The notes under the pieces were generated by a model. That model searched no databases and was not told where the DNA came from. It saw only the letters and a list, made by a program, of their open reading frames with translations. Shown here piece by piece: positions 21,767-32,911 of a DNA stretch of 64,000 nucleotides (position 1 is its first letter; the number at the start of each line of letters is the position of its first letter). The stretch covers positions 1,731,151 through 1,795,150 of the forward strand of contig KZ111142.1 of NCBI GenBank assembly GCA_002077045.2, read 5' to 3'. This DNA is from Rachicladosporium sp. CCFEE 5018 (taxonomy: Eukaryota; Ascomycota; Dothideomycetes; Cladosporiales; Cladosporiaceae). A program made the translations under genes and the position numbers.

Positions 21767-22410
21767 GGTATTGTCGTGAAGAAAGTAAGGTATGCAGGAC
21801 CTTTGTGAGATGGAAAATGCTCTGGTGGTACGTTCAACTCACACCGTGTTGAAACTCTGCCTGAAGCAGGCTATCATTTACAATGCATCGAGTCAAGAGC
21901 CTCAGCTGAGTCGAATATGTGCCACCAAGTGGCCAATGCAGTGAGCAACAACTTACGATACCTTCGCGGATGTATAGTCATCCGAAGCTACCCTTGGAAG
22001 GATGCACAGCGCGCCAACATCTGGTAGGATGTTGATCGTACCACTTCAAGGAAGATGACTTGGTTGGCAGTAAGACGGCAAGCCGCCAGTTTGCTCATCG
22101 GTGCCTGGCCTGGGATTGCAAAGTAGCATGCGAAAGCGAGCTCAAATCGTACTCGATTGATCTTCGAAAATGGACACTGACATTAAGTGCCCCGCAGTTG
22201 ACGCCTCCACGCGACCTGCATGCAATCTCGGTAGCGCGCAGCAGGCAGCTGCAGCTCTGTTGGGGGATCGTGCAGGACGCGAGGTGCAGCCCGTCATGGT
22301 AGCCTGGAATCATGAACCTCAGCCCTTAGACGATCATGCCTAGCATAGTGATCGAAGTTGCACTGATGAGTTGTTGAATTGTTGAGACATCTCCTCCATA
22401 CACCACCATC
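21767..22410. other. Divergent promoter region, C2 copy
   Basis: Counterpart of 3412-4065, with a 12-base block missing near 22176. No gene seen. Confidence 0.6.
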
Positions 22411-23199
22411 ATGACGCTCGGCTCGAGACCAGCACCGCCAGCTCACAACCACACCTCCCGCGCCTACTTCGAGCATGCCACAGCACCTCGCATCAACACC
22501 GATGCCGTGCTAGTCACTGCCCTCCGCGCCGAATATCCTAATTTACACCTCACGGTCGTCCCTCATACGAGCATCGACCTCTTTGGCTATGCTCGTGCCG
22601 GCAACGCTGGTCTAGCTGCCATCGACAGCGAGAAAGATCGCTTGACATGGCGGCGCTTCATTTCACCTGCTACTCGCCTAGATGGCGATACTGGCGATCT
22701 AGGGACGGAACTCAAATTCGGGAAATTCCTTCTCGATTGGCACAACACAGAATACATTGTACACATCGCCGACTGCAGAGACGGCAGTTCTGCATACCCG
22801 AGCCTTGTGAACCAGTACGTCCTCTCGCCTTCCGTCGCTACCACGAACGTACTGCTTCTTGAGGCAGGCAAGTGGACGTCCACCCTGCACGCCGAGATCT
22901 GGGTCTTCGACGGAGGCTACTGGCAGAAATCCCGCGAGCTCTACGAGTCTATCGTAAAGGCCAGTTGGGATGATGTGATCCTCGATCCTGCCATGAAGAA
23001 ATCACTTCAAGCAGATGTCAAAAATTTCTTCGCCTCGCGAGAGACCTACGCAAAGCTCAAAGTTCCCTGGAAGCGAGGCATCATCTACTATGGACCACCC
23101 GGCAACGGCAAGACAATCAGCGTCAAGGCGACCATGAACCTGCTTTACAAGCGGTCTCCGCCAATCCCGACACTGTACGTGCGGTCGCTATCCAGCTTC
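22411..23199 (+). CDS. BCS1-like AAA ATPase, N-terminal 263 residues, C2 copy
   Basis: The same as 4066-4854 as far as I can compare by eye, including Walker A at residues 228-235. It stops at the gap after SSLSSF, before Walker B. The third copy of the gene (63167-64000, reverse) supplies what follows. The two contigs C1 and C2 both end inside this gene, which fits an assembler breaking at sequence shared by two homeologs. Confidence 0.85.
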
Positions 23200-23299
23200 N
23201 NNNNNNNNNNNNNNNNNNNNNNNNNNNNNNNNNNNNNNNNNNNNNNNNNNNNNNNNNNNNNNNNNNNNNNNNNNNNNNNNNNNNNNNNNNNNNNNNNNN
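23200..23299. other. Assembly gap, 100 N (C2/C3), standing for about 7.1 kb
   Basis: The left flank matches C4 at 63857 and the right flank matches C4 at 56781, both reversed. C4 holds 7075 bases between those points: the Nto1 C-terminal part, the LRR gene and the 3' part of the BCS1-like gene. The join is correctly ordered but the size is a placeholder. Confidence 0.9.
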
Positions 23300-24671
23300 G
23301 GCAGAACCACTGGCCTTCAGGAATGAAAGGAACGCCGTAGCACTCCTGGTGCACAGCAAGGTCGCAGCCATCACAGAATATGATCGCGTTGGCATTCTCA
23401 CAATCGCCGTCATCGCAAATCGAGCATTTACTATCTGGCTCGTCTCCTGGCGGATGCGCGAGATCACCATTGACGGCTGCCTGCGAGCTCGAACGCGGTC
23501 TATGCGTCTGCGCGTGGCGTGGCTGAGGTTTCGGTATGCGCTTCTCGAGTGCGTGATACTCCTTCTCGATCTGAGTCATGGTGATCTCGAAGATGGCTGG
23601 CTTGATAGCGTCCAGACCTTCGACTTTGCGTTGATCATTGATCATCTCCAGCCACTCTTCGTCTTGCTCATCCATGTCGTACTCTACACGGCCGACAGTC
23701 GGTGCATGAGCTTGCGCAACTGCACCATCGCTTTCCAGTCGCAGGCCTACCTCGGCCTCGTCCTCAGCCTGCTGTGCTTCTGACAATCGCACAAGGCTTT
23801 TGACCGGGAGCTCGAATCTATCACTCTCCTGATAGCCAATGTTTGACATCGTGCGGTCCACATAGTTGACCTTATTCTCCTTCAGATCCTCCTCAAACTT
23901 GAGAAAGTGACTGAAGTGTCGAAAGCTCGGCTTAGGGAGATTGAGCCGCTCCTTCGAGCTGTGTGTTGGGAGCGGGATGATGCGATTTGGTGGGCCGAGA
24001 CCGAGGCCACTTAGCATAGAAGCCTGCTGTGAGCGAACAGGACGACCCGGCTTCCTTCGCGAAGACGGCGAAGCAAGGCGTATTGACTGCTCCGCGTCTG
24101 CATCGTGATTGTTCGCCTCCCGCGTCTCGGCATCCGCGTTGCTCGTGTCATTATCTGCAGCCAGCTGCGACAATGCTACCCTCTCATCATCCCCCTGCGT
24201 CCTCCCATCTATCTCATCCGCCGAAAACACCACCAGCCTTGCCTGGATGTCCAGATCCGGGTGGAAGTCTTCCCAGCTCCGCTCCTCACGCGGCTTGTAT
24301 CCATCGCTCGCCTGACTTGCCGCCGCCGCAGAAGACGAGTTGCTATATCGTGGTCTTGGCGTGGTAGCAGGCGGCGCATATCGCTCACTCTCCCTCCGCT
24401 CTCGGCGCGGACGCGACTGGCCCCTTCCCTCCACTTCCGTGCTCAGCTTCCGCGATCTGGCTCGAGGTACAGTACGCGATCTGTCACCGCGCTCAGTGCC
24501 AAGCTCATCGTCGTCCTCCTCCACCAAGATCCAGCGGCCCTGGCCTGGCCCGCCTGGCGTGTATCTGCGCTTCTTCTTCGGTGGCTCAGTCGCCATCTCC
24601 GCTGAAGCCAGAAGCAGGGGGCGACCAGGCGTACGGATCGCGCGACGAGGTGAGCCGGCAGCAGAGGCCAT
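23300..24671 (-). CDS. Nto1-like PHD-finger protein, N-terminal part, C3 copy
   Basis: The first 457 residues of the gene that is complete at 55410-58903. The ATG at 24671 is used because the longer frame begins with a non-ATG codon. A basic, Ser/Arg-rich N-terminus is followed by the EPL1-like region and the first PHD finger, which is cut by the gap at QWFC. There are about eight amino-acid differences from the C4 copy (for example Val-for-Asp in the GAVAQAHA segment). Its promoter here is the original one, shared divergently with the cystinosin gene. In C4 it has been replaced. Confidence 0.9.
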
Positions 24672-25094
24672 GTTGTCGGTGGAAAGCGCGTTGGCGCAAG
24701 TCCGGGGTGGGGAGTCGCGAGGGGCTGAGCCCACTTCAGGGTCCGTATGTCGCACAACAAACGCGCGATCTCATGCCTTCCATTGCTTTGTCTGTTTCTT
24801 GTGCTGCTTAGAGTCTCAACACGACAACTATTCGCGCAGCATGTGCTGCCACCGACACCGCGACCTCACTGTGGATGTGACACCACGAACGGGAGAGTTC
24901 CGGACGGGTTCACCCGCTGCGGGATAGCGGCCGACATGAACCTTGGCGCTGCCCTACGGTGGAGATATGCAGGTCCAAGTGCTTGTCTCCATCAGAGCCA
25001 TGTCGTGATCTGCGAGCGTGACATACTTTTCGTCCTTCTGCGCTCTTCACGCAATGACTTCCTTCTCATAATAACAGTACCCTTGCTCGCGGCG
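24672..25094. other. Divergent promoter region of Nto1-like and cystinosin genes
   Basis: About 420 bases, no gene. The breakpoint of the C4 deletion maps inside it at 24864. Confidence 0.6.
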
Positions 25095-26179
25095 ATGAGC
25101 ACGACACTCGCACTCGAAGTCCACGCTCCATCCTCACTACGGTGACACTTACTTGCTCCAACACGGTCGAACGACCGTCATGATCCTGTCGCCACAACAT
25201 GAGGAGCTCGCTCGGACGGTCTCGCGGTGCGCACATGTCGCGCATCAATGTGTGTAAGATCTCACGCTGAATTGTCACAGTATCTGTGGATGGCTCTACT
25301 TTACAGCCTGGAGCCTGTCCTTCTACCCTCAGCCAATCCTCAACTTCCAGCGACGATCAACAAAAGGCTTTCTGCCCGACTTCCCGCTCCTGAATCTAGT
25401 AGGGTTTTCTTGCTACACCATCTCGACCGGAGTCTTTCTCTACTCGCCCACGGTACGCGGCCAGTACGCTTCCCGACACCCTCTGAGCCCTGAACCTACA
25501 GTACGCTTCAACGACTTCGCGTTCGGAGTGCACGCTTGGATCTGGTGTGTCGTTGTGTACTCGCAATTCTGGCCGAGACTATGGGGATGGGATTATGGCA
25601 AAGGCGTCAAGCGGCATGCAGGTAGCTTGACGCTTGGTATTCTGGCTGGGTGTCTGCTTGGTGTCGCCATCACGATTGCCTTCGTTGCTAGCAGTGGCAA
25701 GGGCAGCGATCAGGGTGGCAGTGCGTGGGCGTGGCTGGATGTGGTATGTCATTTACTAGGTCAGAGTCGTTCACGCAAGTACTGACGATCGACAGATCTA
25801 CGCAATTCAATACGTCAAGCTTGTCTTGACAGTCTGGAAATACGTCCCACAAGTCGTCGCCAACTACAAACGCAAGTCGACCATGGGTTGGAGTATCATC
25901 CAGCAATTACTCGACTTCAGTGGCGGTGCACTCAGCTTACTGCAACTTCTCATCGACAGTGCGATGCAGGCAGACTGGTCCGGCTTGACCGGAAATCCTG
26001 TCAAGCTCGGTCTGGCGAACATCAGTCTGCTCTTTGACATCATCTTTATCACCCAGCACTACGTTTTCTACGGGCCTGTCGATGAGAAAGTTGTTCGCGA
26101 TGAAGATGCGAATGTGATCGACGTGGACCATGGTAGAGAACGAGAATCTTTGTTACCACATACAAATAGACCTACATGA
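25095..26179 (+). CDS. Cystinosin/Ers1-like PQ-loop transporter
   Basis: A vacuolar/lysosomal cystine exporter of the cystinosin family, by homology. Exons 25281-25743 and 25796-26179 are well supported. The first exon (25095-25141) is inferred from phase and an ATG, so the first 16 residues are uncertain. The product is about 297 aa, the usual size. The first PQ loop is in GWLYFTAWSLSFYPQP, followed by an FQRRSTKGF segment as in human cystinosin. The second is in YVPQVVANYKRKSTMGWSI. Several hydrophobic segments lie between and after. The C-terminal tail is acidic and short. Present only in this homeolog: the C4 deletion removes it completely. Confidence 0.88.
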
Positions 26180-26548
26180 TGTATAGAAGCCGGTACATTT
26201 GCGAAGGATACCTTACATAACAGCTCGTTGATGGATGTGGTTCCACATCGCAACGTTTCGGAATCGCATGCCGCACCACACACACAGCGCATGGTTCCAA
26301 GTTTCTGGTGACAGTCTCGATTGGCATCTTCTGTTACCTCGATTAATCTGTGCCGCGCCGCTCGTACTTGAGTACCCTTTCTGATGATGAAGAAACATAA
26401 AGGGAGCGCGGAGATTTGACTTCCAGAACCACGCGGCCGAGAGCTTGGACATCAATGTCCCGGAAGGAGCCGCGGTCGACCTCGATCTTTGCGACTATAT
26501 GTATATTTGTTGCACTCTCGCCGATCTTGAATATCGGCTGAGGCCATC
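26180..26548. other. Intergenic region upstream of the GPI-type protein gene
   Basis: About 370 bases. A TATATGTATAT stretch at about 26496-26506, some 43-53 bases before the ATG, may serve as the TATA region of the next gene. Nothing else seen. Confidence 0.5.
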
Positions 26549-27342
26549 ATGGCGACGATGATGAGGTCACTGACACTGGCTTGTGGACTTGCGACGCTTG
26601 TGAACAGTCAGACGCTCACAGTGCCGCCGGACCTAACGAGCTTCGTGGACGCCACGGGCACGCGAAGCTTATGGGTACACTCCAGGGCAACACACGCGAT
26701 TATCTCGCAGTATTCTAACGCATCAACATAGATCCCATTCTTCGCCGTTGAGAGCGCGCAAGCGTCGATTCTGGAAACCGTAAGCCCGGCCAGAGCCCTT
26801 CCTAAAACGCTACCATCCACTTACGCCTTTATCAGGACACTGTCAACAACCAAACCGTCTACGTGATTGCGTGCGCAACAAACGTCGCCTCCTGCGCCGT
26901 AGCACCCAACATCACGCTCACTGAAGGCCCGACGAATGCCGAGTACTCGCTAGTCAACTCGAATGGGTAAGTCCCATGCATGAATCCTGGCATAGGGATT
27001 ATCGCAACTTACACGAATCACAGCGCAGCAACAGTCAATTGCAATTTCAACGACACACTCACCATCAACTGCAACCAAATCCAACGCGACAGCACTAACG
27101 GCAACATCGACAAGACCAATTCAGACCTATCGCCTACGCAAATCACGTTCCAGCCTGTGGATGTGACGGCTACGATGACCGACCCGGCGACGGTGAGTAC
27201 CACGAGTACCAGCACGACTAGCAGCACGACGAGCAGTACGAGCTCGACGAGCGCGGGGGCTGTGCCGACGGCGGCTGTGGGTGGGGTGTGGAAGGTTGGA
27301 GGCGCAGTGCTGGGCGGGGTGGTAGCTATTGTGGCGTTGTAG
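26549..27342 (+). CDS. Small secreted, probably GPI-anchored Ser/Thr-rich protein
   Basis: Four exons, 26549-26674, 26732-26779, 26836-26966 and 27024-27342, give 207 aa; introns of 56-57 bases all have GT-AG ends. A signal peptide is visible (MRSLTLACGLATLVNS, preceded by MATM). The middle region has four Cys (VIACATNVASCAV and VNCNFNDTLTINCNQ) and several N-glycosylation sequons. A Thr/Ser tract follows, then a small-residue site (SSTSAGA) and a hydrophobic C-terminus ending in VVAIVAL, the pattern of a GPI signal. The function is unknown; cell-wall or surface placement is inferred. Absent from the C4 version because of the deletion. Confidence 0.8.
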
Positions 27343-27463
27343 GTGGCTAAGGGGAGGCGGAGAGAAGAGGGTTCGTGTTGGAATGGGTGTAGGAGTATGC
27401 GCTATGAGGCCTGAGTGGCAGGTATTGTTCAAGTTCATGTACAGTCCATCATTAGCATGTAGT

Positions 27464-28847
27464 CTACGTTTGAGCGCTACTTATAGGTGGCTTTTGCTTC
27501 ACCCACGCCGTCACTTTTTCAAGCATCTCGGTCATGACTCCTTCCTCCCGCCAGAAGTGGCCGGCTCGCTCGACCTGAGCCCACTCAACCTCGGTAGACT
27601 GCGTCTTGAGCTTGTCGGCCCATGACCGCAGTCTCCGACTCGACGTGAACGAGTCTGCAGAACCCCAGATCAACAGCGTGGGCGACTCGAGCGCACCAAA
27701 CCCTGAACTGCGGTCCAGCGAGCTCTTCGGACTGCTGAACAGCGCAGAGACCGAGCCTGGTGCGACCAGGGTGTGTGCGAGTGGTGGCAGAACCGGAGAC
27801 ACGAGCAGGTAGGACACATCCACTTCAGGCTCATTCGTCGCGTTCTGCTGCGCAGTGACCAAAGGTGACAGCGGCAGGGGCATCGGTGGTTCATCGTTAG
27901 GGCTGGTAGCAGTCACACCTCCGCTCTTCCGCCTAACATGAGCTTTCACTCGTCGCGGCAAGTCGACACTGCGGCGGATCACATCCACGCTGCGCCTCGA
28001 GTCCCTACTCCGTCTTCGCTCGACAGGGTCGGTCTCCTCGCCTCCCATGACCACTGGTGAAGGCCGCATGCGCTGCGAGGTAGGTGAAGTAGCATGATCC
28101 GGTGGCATCAGCTGCCGTCCTCGAGGACTTGCTGGAATCTGCTGGGCGTGTGCCGACCGCCCAATATTCTGGGCGAGTTTGCGGGCACAAAGAACGATCT
28201 CCGTAGCTGTTGTGCCATGCTGGGCTTCTTCGAAGCGGTAAATGAGAGTCGCCACGCTGGGTAGGCGTGACAGTATGAGAGAGCCGTAGGAGTATCCTGC
28301 CAGCAGCAGGCTTGGCCGGGCGATCGGGTGCTCAGTACTCGAGCCAACGGTGTCGATAGTGGCTCTACTTGAATCACTTCCTTGCGGGCCCTGCAAGATT
28401 GGTCTTCGCGCTCCCGCAGGCGATTGTAGGCGCTGCAGCAGATAGATCATAAAGCCGGCGAAGGAAGCGTAGTCCTGCCTTTCAGCTCGGCCAGTCCAGC
28501 TCGTCCGACCTTTCGACTCCGAGGCGCCTCTGAATCCAGTCAGCTCAAGCAAATCTCTCGGACTATGATTCAACCATTGCCACTGACCGGAAGTTGAACG
28601 TGCCAACAATGAAGCCCGAATGCAGCAAACATCTCGTCAGAGCCAACACAACCGGATCGTCGTAAGATCCACCCAGCGAGGCATAGGGATGCGCGATGAT
28701 CGCACCGCGGAGTACTTGACCGCCCTCGCCCGCGCGATTCAGTAGATCTTGAATCGTCTTTGGCTCGTGAATGCGACAGTCAAGCGGTGTGTCGTTGTGC
28801 AGTGAGGGGATCGTGAAGGTATATGCTGGCTCGAGCATCTTTGGCAT
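27464..28847 (-). CDS. Alpha/beta hydrolase
   Basis: Two exons, 28847-28588 and 28529-27464, joined across a 58-base intron with GTCAGT donor and CTGAC branch; 441 aa. Splicing restores the NFRGASES segment, equivalent to the NFRGxGxS turn of this hydrolase group. The nucleophile elbow is GYSYG. A His near the C-terminus (ERAGHFW) is the likely catalytic base, with an Asp in SADSFT as the probable acid. A basic, Ser-rich insert separates the nucleophile from the acid. There is no signal peptide, so it is probably cytosolic. The substrate cannot be inferred. Its 3' end converges on the GPI-protein gene, 121 bases away. Present only in C3. Confidence 0.85.
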
Positions 28848-29317
28848 AACGCGAAGAGGCTCGACGAGCCGACGGACGTGTTGATCATATCATATTTGGG
28901 ACAAGCAAGTGGCGGTACAGTAGGCAATGACGCCGAGGACGTAAGTGCGACAAGTCGGACACTTGTTGAGGATATGTATGTGAAGAAGTAGTTACGCACG
29001 AAGTTGGAAGAAGCTCGGTGGGAATTGTCGTGGCGTTTCAAGGACGTACCGTGGTGACAGATCCCTGGAACTATATTACAGACGGCCATAACAGGGTAGT
29101 ACATAGGACAAGTGAAGAATAAACATAACTGCAGAGAGCTACTAGTCCGCTCACTCTGTCCGAGTGGAATCTTCCTGTGCTTCACTGCTTCGCCACGTCG
29201 GCTGAATACCAGAGACTCCCGCTCTGCCCATCACAAAATCTCCCATCCGCATATTCCATACATTCATAGCACATATACCGCCCACATGACATCTCCGCAG
29301 TCCCTGTCCTGCCTCCT
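28848..29317. other. Intergenic region between PDE 3' end and hydrolase start
   Basis: About 470 bases, promoter side of the hydrolase gene. No gene seen. Confidence 0.5.
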
Positions 29318-31554
29318 TTACGAGCTCTCACTCCCCCTTTCCCCTCCCAACCCACTCTTCTTCCTCCAGAACTTCAGCCCTCTCAACCGACTTCGACTTC
29401 GACTTTCCCTCAGGCCTCCAGCGGTCAGACTACTAGGCACAGCCGGTGGTCTCCTCGACTCGCCTTCCCCTGCAACCTTCGTGTCCGCGCTCGTGGCAGC
29501 AGAAGAAGGCTGCGTGGCGTTGCTCGTCGCGTGGCTTCGCACGAGGATCGTAGTCAGACTCTCGTCCTTACTGCCTCGCCTTGAAGAGGGAAAGGAGTGC
29601 ATGTGCTCCAGCGCCACGTCTTTGCTAGACCTCCGCGAGGCTGCTATGGGATTGTGATCGCGTTTTGACGGTGACGAGGGGGCGGAGGGAAGAGGCATGA
29701 CGGCAGGTTCGGAGCGATGGTGCATGGTTTCGGCTTTGTTGATCTCGTTTCTTCCAACTGAGCTGAATGTCAAAGGAGCGTCTTTGCCTTCCGATCCGCG
29801 CCGTTCTTTCTCTTCTTGTATCTTCTGCTCCCAGGTCGCTTGGTTGGCTTGTAGCGTCTCCACTGAGCAGGCCACACTGGGAATGATCTCCGAGATGCCC
29901 TGGAATAGTGGGAAGCCGAAGAGGTTCATGAAGCCTCTCTGACTTTGCGCAGCGGACAGCACATCGTCTTTGTTGGGTGGTCCGCCGAAAAGACACGTCG
30001 GTATGCCCAGTTCCTGCTCCAACTCACCCTGCCGCGCGAACTCCGAGATCAGTACTTTGGCCCATTCTGACGAGACAGCAAATGGACGCGCGACATTCGA
30101 GATGTCAGCTGCTTTCATCAGAAGCGCCATCATCAGTTCTCGCGCGTGCTCGCGATCTTTGTCGGTCCATTGGTCGAGACTCTGCTTGCCGTCCGCGTGC
30201 TTCTTTTTGAGCTCGCCCAGCGTAGCCATATACTCGAAGTGCCGCTGCATATCCGTCGCGAGAATATTGGAGATCATGCTGGAGCGGAAGTTGGCGATCT
30301 TGGTCAAGCTTGGCCAATGTCGTCGAAGGAGCTGGGTGTATGCTGCGCAGTGATAGTTCTCTAGCACAGACTTGTCGTTATAAAGTTGTGCAAGCGGGTG
30401 ACTGCAAGCGACGAGGAAGGCGTTGTTGACGCCTGGGTGACCGACATCGTGGCCGATTGCAGAGATGAGCAAAATCAGTCCGTCCAGAGGTGTCAGGACT
30501 TGCCCGAGACTCGTCCGTTCGGTCGCGCGCCGCGTAGACGACTCGACAGGCGGGCACACGCCGATGTTCATCAGGAAGATATATATCGACTGAGTGACGT
30601 CCACGGCATGTCGCCAATTGTGATAATGAACCTCTCGCTCATGCTTGTACTGTCTTCGAGTGGCCAGTAGAAGACCCATGATGTCTGATCTTGAGATCGT
30701 GTACTCCGTAAGCTCCGGTGCCTTGAGCACGTGCTCGATCATGAAGAGCGCGGCGCAAGTCAGTTCGTCCATACTCATTTCGTGAGCTGGAAAACCCCAC
30801 TCCTGCACAGCTGAGTTGATGTAGCGTAATCGCGCAGGCGAGATTGTCTTGTCTGGTCGATGTGATGGCTTGCCCGGGTGGCTTGTATCGCGAATACTAT
30901 CAGCGAGATTCCGGGCCATGGTGACACCGATAAGGTCTGCCCGTGGTCGTATCTCTTCCTTGACGTGTCCGACGAGTCTGCTCAAATCCTCCGGTTTGAG
31001 TGGACTTCGCAATGTTTCCACGGCACCAGCGTTCAGGTAGTCTGTGGCGGTCTCCGAGGTTGGTGGTATGTCGGCAGTCTTCGAAGCCGCAGGCAATATT
31101 ACAAAAGGTATCACGTGGTGCTGATATCGCGCGCCTTGAACATCAGTAGCCAGTGAGCGCAGAAATGCTATCGCAGGGTCTTCGTCTGCGCCTTTGCCGG
31201 ACTGCAGTTGCTGCGACTCGAGCAGCACGACTGTCGGCGTAGATCCTGCATACTGCTCAATACGCTCCCAGCACCCTCGCGACGAAGAACTCAGAAACAC
31301 TGCGCCAAGTCAGCATGCCATCTCCACTGCTCACCATTGTCGCCCCCCTTTCACATACCCTCATGGAACCCTCCCTGATCCTCATCCAACAGTATTCTCA
31401 CATTCGCGTCCACCACTGCCCTCGGCGCATCCTCCTCTCCATTCCCTTCTCTTCGCGCCGGCGGGTCCTTCCAGTGGTGCACGGCAGAGGTGTGCTCCCC
31501 GGCGCTCGTACAGTAATACACAACCCGACAACGCCCATCCGCTGCCTCTTCCAT
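29318..31554 (-). CDS. Class I 3',5'-cyclic-nucleotide phosphodiesterase (intact copy)
   Basis: Hydrolyses cAMP to 5'-AMP and so dampens PKA signalling; high-affinity Pde2-type by homology. Exons 31554-31359 and 31299-29318, 725 aa. The second exon's apparent start is a GTG, which is why the short first exon is needed. The catalytic domain holds the metal-binding HD-type motifs: HYHNWRHAVDV, GHDVGHPG and, after the deletion breakpoint, MKAADISN. An N-terminal region of about 150 residues precedes the domain. The C-terminal ~150 residues are Ser/Arg-rich and disordered with RRxS-type sites that PKA could use, suggesting feedback, but that is inference. The C4 version (53925-55235) is broken at the position equivalent to 30265. 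Confidence 0.93.
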
Positions 31555-32911
31555 CTGCTCTCTTGTGCCCGCAGGCCGCAGCTGTGGTGAATTGTGTTGC
31601 GCCAATCCTCGGGATGCCCGCTCAGATTACTTCGAGATGGCAGTGGCCGGGCTTGTACTGTTTATGCCGGCGCATTCGGCGTGGCGACTTCCAATGCTTC
31701 GGGGCCGAGTGAGGGAAGGAGCGACGAGTGTGCGCAATGCTGCCTGAGAATGAAGTGTGTCGCAAGACCGAATGCTAAATTAATGTGCGATCTTTTCCCC
31801 CTCTCTTCTGCGCATGCACCTCGTGTCGCACAGCTGGTGTGTATGCAGCAAATGCAGCCAGATAATTCACTAGGAGACAGCAAGGCGTGCTTTGAAACCA
31901 CGCTGGAATGCTGTCACCGCGAGTCGAGCATGTACATGCATGCCCACCAATCCCTACAGGTCAGTACACTACTAAGATACGCTCGAGATGGCGCCGTCGA
32001 TGATCAGCGCGGTCGGATAGTCAGATTGCAGACAGGTAAGCCCTTCCCATTGGTTAGAGTAAAGAGTTCAGCTGTGGAGTCGCTTGTAGCGTGGGCATCC
32101 CTGCGCTTCTGGAAGGAAAGGAAGGTCTTGGGCTGATGGTCGTCGTTTCCCCGCGTGCGAGCCGAGTGGCTCCTTCCAAAGCATCCATGCGATATCTATC
32201 GAGATTCCCTCCGTGGACTGAGCCTTGCCCTTCACGTTATGCTCGTTACTCTCTGTGCAGTACTCCCTACCCGCACAATCCTCGACCTAGCCCATCCGAT
32301 CAAAGATCGACACCCTCCCACAGCTCTACCGGCATCCGCACCTCACCTTGCATGACTCCCCCTCCCGTCAGCATAAGGCCTGCACCTAGCCCGTGGCGCA
32401 ATCCTCAAACAGGGCCCCTCCACCGCAACGTCCATCACAGCTGCTTTCGGACGTGTCAACTGACTTGCAGCACGTCTTTGCTATCGCGATCGACATGAAG
32501 TGGAGTCAGAGTCTCGGAGGTAACTGCTTAAGCATTGCATGGGTTTGATGATGAATGCGAATTGCATGGGGAGGAGATGTCACTGATGGAGGTTTGCGAC
32601 AGAGGGTCTGATGGGAGTGAAGCAGGCTTACGGTGCAGGGCAGATGAGTTATTCGCCACATGCCCTTCAACTGGCGTGGCGGAGCCATCGACCACAGGTC
32701 GTCATCACATCGACGCTCGGTCACGAATCTCCACCGCATTTTCCAATCATTGCGCGCCTCGTGCACATGAAATACACGTCCTTAGCCCTGAGATTCGTGT
32801 CTAGAGTGCCTCATTGACCGCATGCCCCCTAAATTGCCCAGTGCATTCCCACTGCCGAGCGATGCCGCACTATGTTGCGTTGTCGCATCACTTCATCGCA
32901 CCATCAAATGC
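31555..32911. other. Intergenic region between PDE 5' end and NAPRTase 3' end (C3)
   Basis: About 1.36 kb. Long open frames exist (for example 31594-32136) but start at non-ATG codons, show no domain and are interrupted in the C4 copy. It holds the PDE promoter. No RNA gene recognised. Confidence 0.55.

Larger units (their letters stand above)
18366..23199 (+). repeat. Direct repeat of 1-4854 (C2 copy)
   Basis: The first base of the window aligns with 18366, and 4854 with 23199. Order and orientation of transporter 5' end, SDR and BCS1-like gene are the same. The left 3.5 kb differs by scattered substitutions and indels of 12-24 bases. The right ~1.3 kb is almost identical. The copy stops at an assembly gap, so this is best read as the second homeolog of one locus, not a proven tandem duplication. 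Confidence 0.95.
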
